Shown one piece after another: positions 51,954-55,376 of a stretch of 55,376 nucleotides of DNA. Source of the stretch: Methylococcaceae bacterium UBA6146 (GTDB lineage Bacteria; Pseudomonadota; Gammaproteobacteria; Methylococcales; Methylomonadaceae); assembly GCA_002422395.1 (NCBI GenBank), contig DIUY01000019.1:1-55376 (forward strand), in the 5' to 3' direction. The translations under genes were made by a program, and so were the position numbers. The notes under the pieces were generated by a model that worked only from the letters and a program-made list of their open reading frames with translations, searched no databases and was not told the origin of the DNA. How positions within the stretch are numbered: the stretch's first letter is position 1; each line of letters begins with the position of its first letter.

Positions 51954-54900
51954 ATGCACGAATCATCCTTAAAACACACACAATATCGCGCCCAGATCAC
52001 CGAGGCGCTCAAGCATTTGGATCATGTCTTGCCAGGGCAGGGGCCGATTCTTGATTTCGTCCATCATAATACCCTGCATGGTTACCAGCATTTATCGTTT
52101 GCAGAGGCATTGGCCCGCTCTGAAAGTTTGACGGGGGCCAGTGGCTATCTGCCGGAAAATGAAAGCCGCCGTTTTTATCAGCAGGGGCGCATCAATGATA
52201 GCGACATCGCCGCTGCGTTTGCCCATTACTCCAGTTTGCAGGCGGAGTGGCCGGTTTGTCACGCACACAACAAAACCATTACGCGCAAAGAAATTTATCA
52301 GGTTGCGCTACAGGTTAATTTATCGGCCATTAGCGCCAGCCAGTTGCTGTGGCAGACACAGACGTTGGGTGTGCTGGAAACCATACAAGCGGATGTGCCT
52401 GAAATTGCACGTCGGCAATTGCTGGCGGATGGCGATGAGCCGTCCGTTATCAGAGGAGTGTGGGACAGTATTTTAACTAAACTGAAGTTGGAGCCAGCCG
52501 CCTTGCACCCTGAAACAATGGTGGACTTATCACTGGATCAGGCTGAGAGTTGGTTGGCACAAGCCCAGCCGCCGGAGAGTAATGTGCCGTTCCATGCCTA
52601 TACCCAGCAACATGCTCGCAAAGAGCTGGATGAATCGCTCGCCCTGATTGGCGACAGTATCAGCCTACGCGGTTTTGTCCTTGCATTGAGCGGTTCTGAT
52701 GTCCTTGATTCCGTGCGTCCGCAACTGATACGCATCTGTGCCTCCGCGCTCGATGAAGGCATTGCCGCTTGGCACAATCCTGAATGCACAGGTATGGGGC
52801 TTTACCGTAGCTGGCGTGCGGCCTTGCCTTTTGACGCCAATCTTTTTCTGCATCAGCTGCCTGACTGGCAAAATAGCATTGCCGAATTGCCGGACGATGC
52901 GCTGGACACTATTATTCTGCAACTAATGCAGTTGGACATACCTCAAGCGAAGTGGGAGGGTTATTTACGCCGACTAGCACTGGAATTGCCCGGTTGGTCG
53001 GGCATGATGAATTGGCGGCAGCAGCATCCTAAGTACCAGCCAACGATTGGTGCGGCACCGACATTGGCTGATTATCTGGCGATCCGGCTAACATTAGATC
53101 GCTTGTGGCTAAATCAAGTTTGCCATGACTTATGGAAAGTTGAAGCACGGGTCAGTTCGTTGCGTACTTATTTTTGCAAAAATTTGTCCGAATTTTGGGT
53201 GCGTAAGCGCCTTTATCAGGGTGAATTGCCAGAATACCTGACGCAGCAGGCGGAAACCCTAATTATTCGTGCGGGCTCTGAGCGTCAGTGCCGTTCAGAT
53301 TGGCGACAGCTCGCCGATTTGATATTGACTTGGCAACTCAGTCCAATGGCGCAAGGCACTGAATATGGCGTGGAAAACAGGGGGTGGCGGTTATTTCGCT
53401 TATGCCAGCATCTAGGATTGGGGGCAACACAAGTGCAAGCATTGAGCCACACTGATTTGTTGGCAATGTTGGCCGTGCTGGATGGGTTTAATGTAACTGT
53501 CCGGAGTAAGGTTTGGCTTTATGCTTACGAGCGCCATTACCGAGAATGTTTATTTCAGGCTTTGCAGGCCAATCATCAGCGGGGACGCCGGCATAAGCGA
53601 GATGCACGACTAGAGGCGCAGCTCATTTTCTGTATGGATGACCGGGAAGAAAGCTTTCGCCGCCACCTGGAAGAGCATAATCCGGCGCTTGAAACACTGG
53701 GTGCGGCAGGATTTTTCGGCATTGCGATGGATTATCAGGGACTGGATGATGATCGGGTAACGTCACTGTGTCCGATAATTGTAAGCCCGTCCCATGAGGT
53801 GCATGAACAGGCTAGGGATCAGGCAAGCGCACTTTTACTGCGCCATAACAAAGGCAAGGTGGTCAACCGGCATATAAGTCTCCTAGTGCATCAAAGTTTG
53901 CGGCGCAACGTGTTGTTGGCATATCCATTGATCGACGCCATTGCACCTGTGGCGTTAATCGGGCTATTGGGCAAAGTGCTAGCCCCGAAATTATGGCATC
54001 GACTAATCACTGGCATGGCGCAACTAATAATGACCACCGTTAAAACCCAAGTGCCGCTTAGCGAAAATGGCACCGTCCGGGAACATGCTAAGCCAGGTTT
54101 TACTGACGTTGAACAGGCTGACTGCGTAGTCGGTTTCCTATGTAACATCGGTTTAAGCGAGGGCTTTGCGGAATTGGTCGTGCTGATGGGTCATGGCTCC
54201 ATCAGCCAAAATAATCCTCACATCGCTGCTTATGATTGTGGCGCGTGTAGCGGGCGTCATGGCGGGCCGAATGCGCGGGTATTTGCGGCGATGGCAAACC
54301 GTTTTGAAATACGCAAGCTTTTGGCGGAGCGTGGGGTTCATATTCCTGTTGACACCTGGTTTATCGGTGCCGAACACAATACCTGTAATGAAGAGATTAC
54401 TTGGTATGATTTATGTGATTTACCTGCTGAACGCCTAACTGCGTTCAAAAAATTGCAACAGGAGTTGCTCTATGCGCAACAGATGTCGGCGCATGAGCGT
54501 TGTCGTCGGCTAGCTTCAGCCCCCCGCAATCCAACACCCGCAGCGGCGCTGGCGCATATCCAAGAACGCGCGGTAGACTTTTCGCAAGCACGGCCTGAAC
54601 TAGGGCATGCGACAAACGCTGCGGCTGTTATTGGACGCCGTGCGTTAACGCAGGGGGTGTTTCTTGACCGGCGGGTGTTTCTTGTCTCTTATGATCCAAC
54701 ACAAGATACAGACGGCACGATACTTGAGAGTATTTTGCTGGCGGTCGGGCCAGTCGGGGCAGGCATTAATCTGGAATATTACTTTTCTACTGTCAATAAC
54801 GACTATTACGGGTGTGGCACAAAAACGCCGCATAATATCATCGGCCTGTTTGGGGTGATGGAAGGCACGAGTAGCGATTTGCGTACAGGTTTGCCAAGGC

Positions 54901-55193
54901 AAATGATTGAAATCCACGAAGCCATGCGATTGCATCTCGTAGTCGAAGCAAAAACCACGGTGCTGGAGAGCATTTATGCGCGTCAGCAAAGCTTACGTGA
55001 GCTGATTGCCGGTAGCTGGGTACACTTGAGCGCTAAAGATCCTGACACCGGAGTGATTTTTACATACTGTCCCGAAGCAGGCTTTGAACGTTGGCAAGCA
55101 GAGAAGCAAGAGATGCCTGTATATGCAACTTCAGCCGCCTGTTATCAACATCAGTCGCAACCGGTTTCGCCTGCATTAATTAAAGCCGAGTAA
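51954..55193 (+). CDS. dabA: probable inorganic carbon transporter subunit DabA (UPF0753/DUF2309)
   Basis: The DUF2309 family is known from chemolithoautotrophs as DabA, a beta-carbonic-anhydrase-like protein that with DabB converts CO2 to bicarbonate in an energy-driven, one-way manner. The 1079 residues begin with LDFVHHNTLHGYQHLSF. They carry the expected zinc ligands: Cys560 and Asp562 in FCMDDREES, His747 in MGHGS and Cys762 in YDCGACSGRHGG. It is a long member of the family, since many are about 800. The gene starts 8 bases after dabB. Confidence 0.9.
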   Translation: MHESSLKHTQYRAQITEALKHLDHVLPGQGPILDFVHHNTLHGYQHLSFAEALARSESLTGASGYLPENESRRFYQQGRINDSDIAAAFAHYSSLQAEWPVCHAHNKTITRKEIYQVALQVNLSAISASQLLWQTQTLGVLETIQADVPEIARRQLLADGDEPSVIRGVWDSILTKLKLEPAALHPETMVDLSLDQAESWLAQAQPPESNVPFHAYTQQHARKELDESLALIGDSISLRGFVLALSGSDVLDSVRPQLIRICASALDEGIAAWHNPECTGMGLYRSWRAALPFDANLFLHQLPDWQNSIAELPDDALDTIILQLMQLDIPQAKWEGYLRRLALELPGWSGMMNWRQQHPKYQPTIGAAPTLADYLAIRLTLDRLWLNQVCHDLWKVEARVSSLRTYFCKNLSEFWVRKRLYQGELPEYLTQQAETLIIRAGSERQCRSDWRQLADLILTWQLSPMAQGTEYGVENRGWRLFRLCQHLGLGATQVQALSHTDLLAMLAVLDGFNVTVRSKVWLYAYERHYRECLFQALQANHQRGRRHKRDARLEAQLIFCMDDREESFRRHLEEHNPALETLGAAGFFGIAMDYQGLDDDRVTSLCPIIVSPSHEVHEQARDQASALLLRHNKGKVVNRHISLLVHQSLRRNVLLAYPLIDAIAPVALIGLLGKVLAPKLWHRLITGMAQLIMTTVKTQVPLSENGTVREHAKPGFTDVEQADCVVGFLCNIGLSEGFAELVVLMGHGSISQNNPHIAAYDCGACSGRHGGPNARVFAAMANRFEIRKLLAERGVHIPVDTWFIGAEHNTCNEEITWYDLCDLPAERLTAFKKLQQELLYAQQMSAHERCRRLASAPRNPTPAAALAHIQERAVDFSQARPELGHATNAAAVIGRRALTQGVFLDRRVFLVSYDPTQDTDGTILESILLAVGPVGAGINLEYYFSTVNNDYYGCGTKTPHNIIGLFGVMEGTSSDLRTGLPRQMIEIHEAMRLHLVVEAKTTVLESIYARQQSLRELIAGSWVHLSAKDPDTGVIFTYCPEAGFERWQAEKQEMPVYATSAACYQHQSQPVSPALIKAE

Positions 55194-55352
55194 ATTCGGG
55201 CAACCATACGGGGTTAGCGTAGCGGTATCCACCCGTTTTTTTATGGGGTTATCGCTGTCGAAACATCGTAGGCCCACATTGTGGCAAACTTAATAGGTTT
55301 ATCTGGAAATAGCCGATTTTGACATTTAAACACTTACTGATGGAGTGACAGG

Positions 55353-55376
55353 ATGCCATTTCTATCGAGCTGTTGC
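55353..55376 (+). CDS. start of a further gene (partial)
   Basis: An ATG at 55353, with GGAG about 9 bases upstream, opens a frame that continues to the window edge (MPFLSSCC). It lies on the same strand as dabA, 160 bases later, so it may be a further gene of that locus. Too little is present to name it. Confidence 0.4.

Noticed and set aside
1..55376. CRISPR arrays, tRNA and rRNA genes
   Set aside because: I saw no regularly spaced 25-40 bp repeats with unique spacers, no TTCGANTC-type tRNA arm with matching acceptor stem, and no rRNA stretch. The iterons lack spacers and are not a CRISPR.

Overview
The window is a chromosomal segment of a gammaproteobacterium, by eye near 50% G+C. It carries the replication-origin neighbourhood in gammaproteobacterial order: rpmH, rnpA, yidD, yidC and mnmE to the left, and dnaA, dnaN, recF and gyrB to the right. 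The company of a complete Entner-Doudoroff set with citrate synthase, a DabAB inorganic-carbon transporter and a dTDP-rhamnose/capsule locus fits a type I methanotroph (Methylococcales). That placement is an inference, because no methane-oxidation gene lies in the window.

Layout. Positions 1-6715 hold a surface polysaccharide locus: rfbCBDA for dTDP-L-rhamnose, a glycosyltransferase and kpsC. Positions 6756-8926 hold a minus-strand apaG-apaH-PLP enzyme operon. Then come mpl, a DUF2797 protein and thyA, with short mobile repeats between them. Positions 12628-20935 are an integrated element of about 8.3 kb inserted at the 3' end of mnmE. It has 57-59 bp direct att repeats, a tyrosine integrase, higBA, a primase remnant, a DUF3987 replication protein, an SSB, five 24-bp iterons and a Mor-like regulator, almost all on the minus strand. 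Several of its genes are frameshifted or truncated, so it looks like a decaying plasmid-like or satellite-like element.

Positions 20917-31314 are the replication-origin core. oriC lies between dnaA and dnaN, and two perfect parS palindromes lie between recF and gyrB. Positions 31742-33813 are a C5-methyltransferase/NotI-family restriction system. On the minus strand follow an intracellular GH5 glucanase-like enzyme and an SbmA/BacA-type ABC protein whose ATPase motifs are all degenerate. lgt comes next, then a single-chain restriction-methylation-specificity protein whose end is formed by a palindrome beside a REP-associated transposase (rayT).

Positions 41736-42568 hold a small periplasmic/redox operon: a thioredoxin-like protein, a 57-aa membrane protein and a Cys-rich exported protein, behind a consensus promoter overlapped by a palindromic operator. 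Positions 42914-48410 are zwf, edd, eda and gltA, a route from glucose-6-phosphate to the citrate cycle. batD follows, and then dabB and dabA for bicarbonate accumulation.

The least ordinary parts are the mnmE-site element with its iterons, the degenerate ABC protein paired with GH5, the rayT palindrome shared with a 112-bp MITE-like element, and the two R-M systems.
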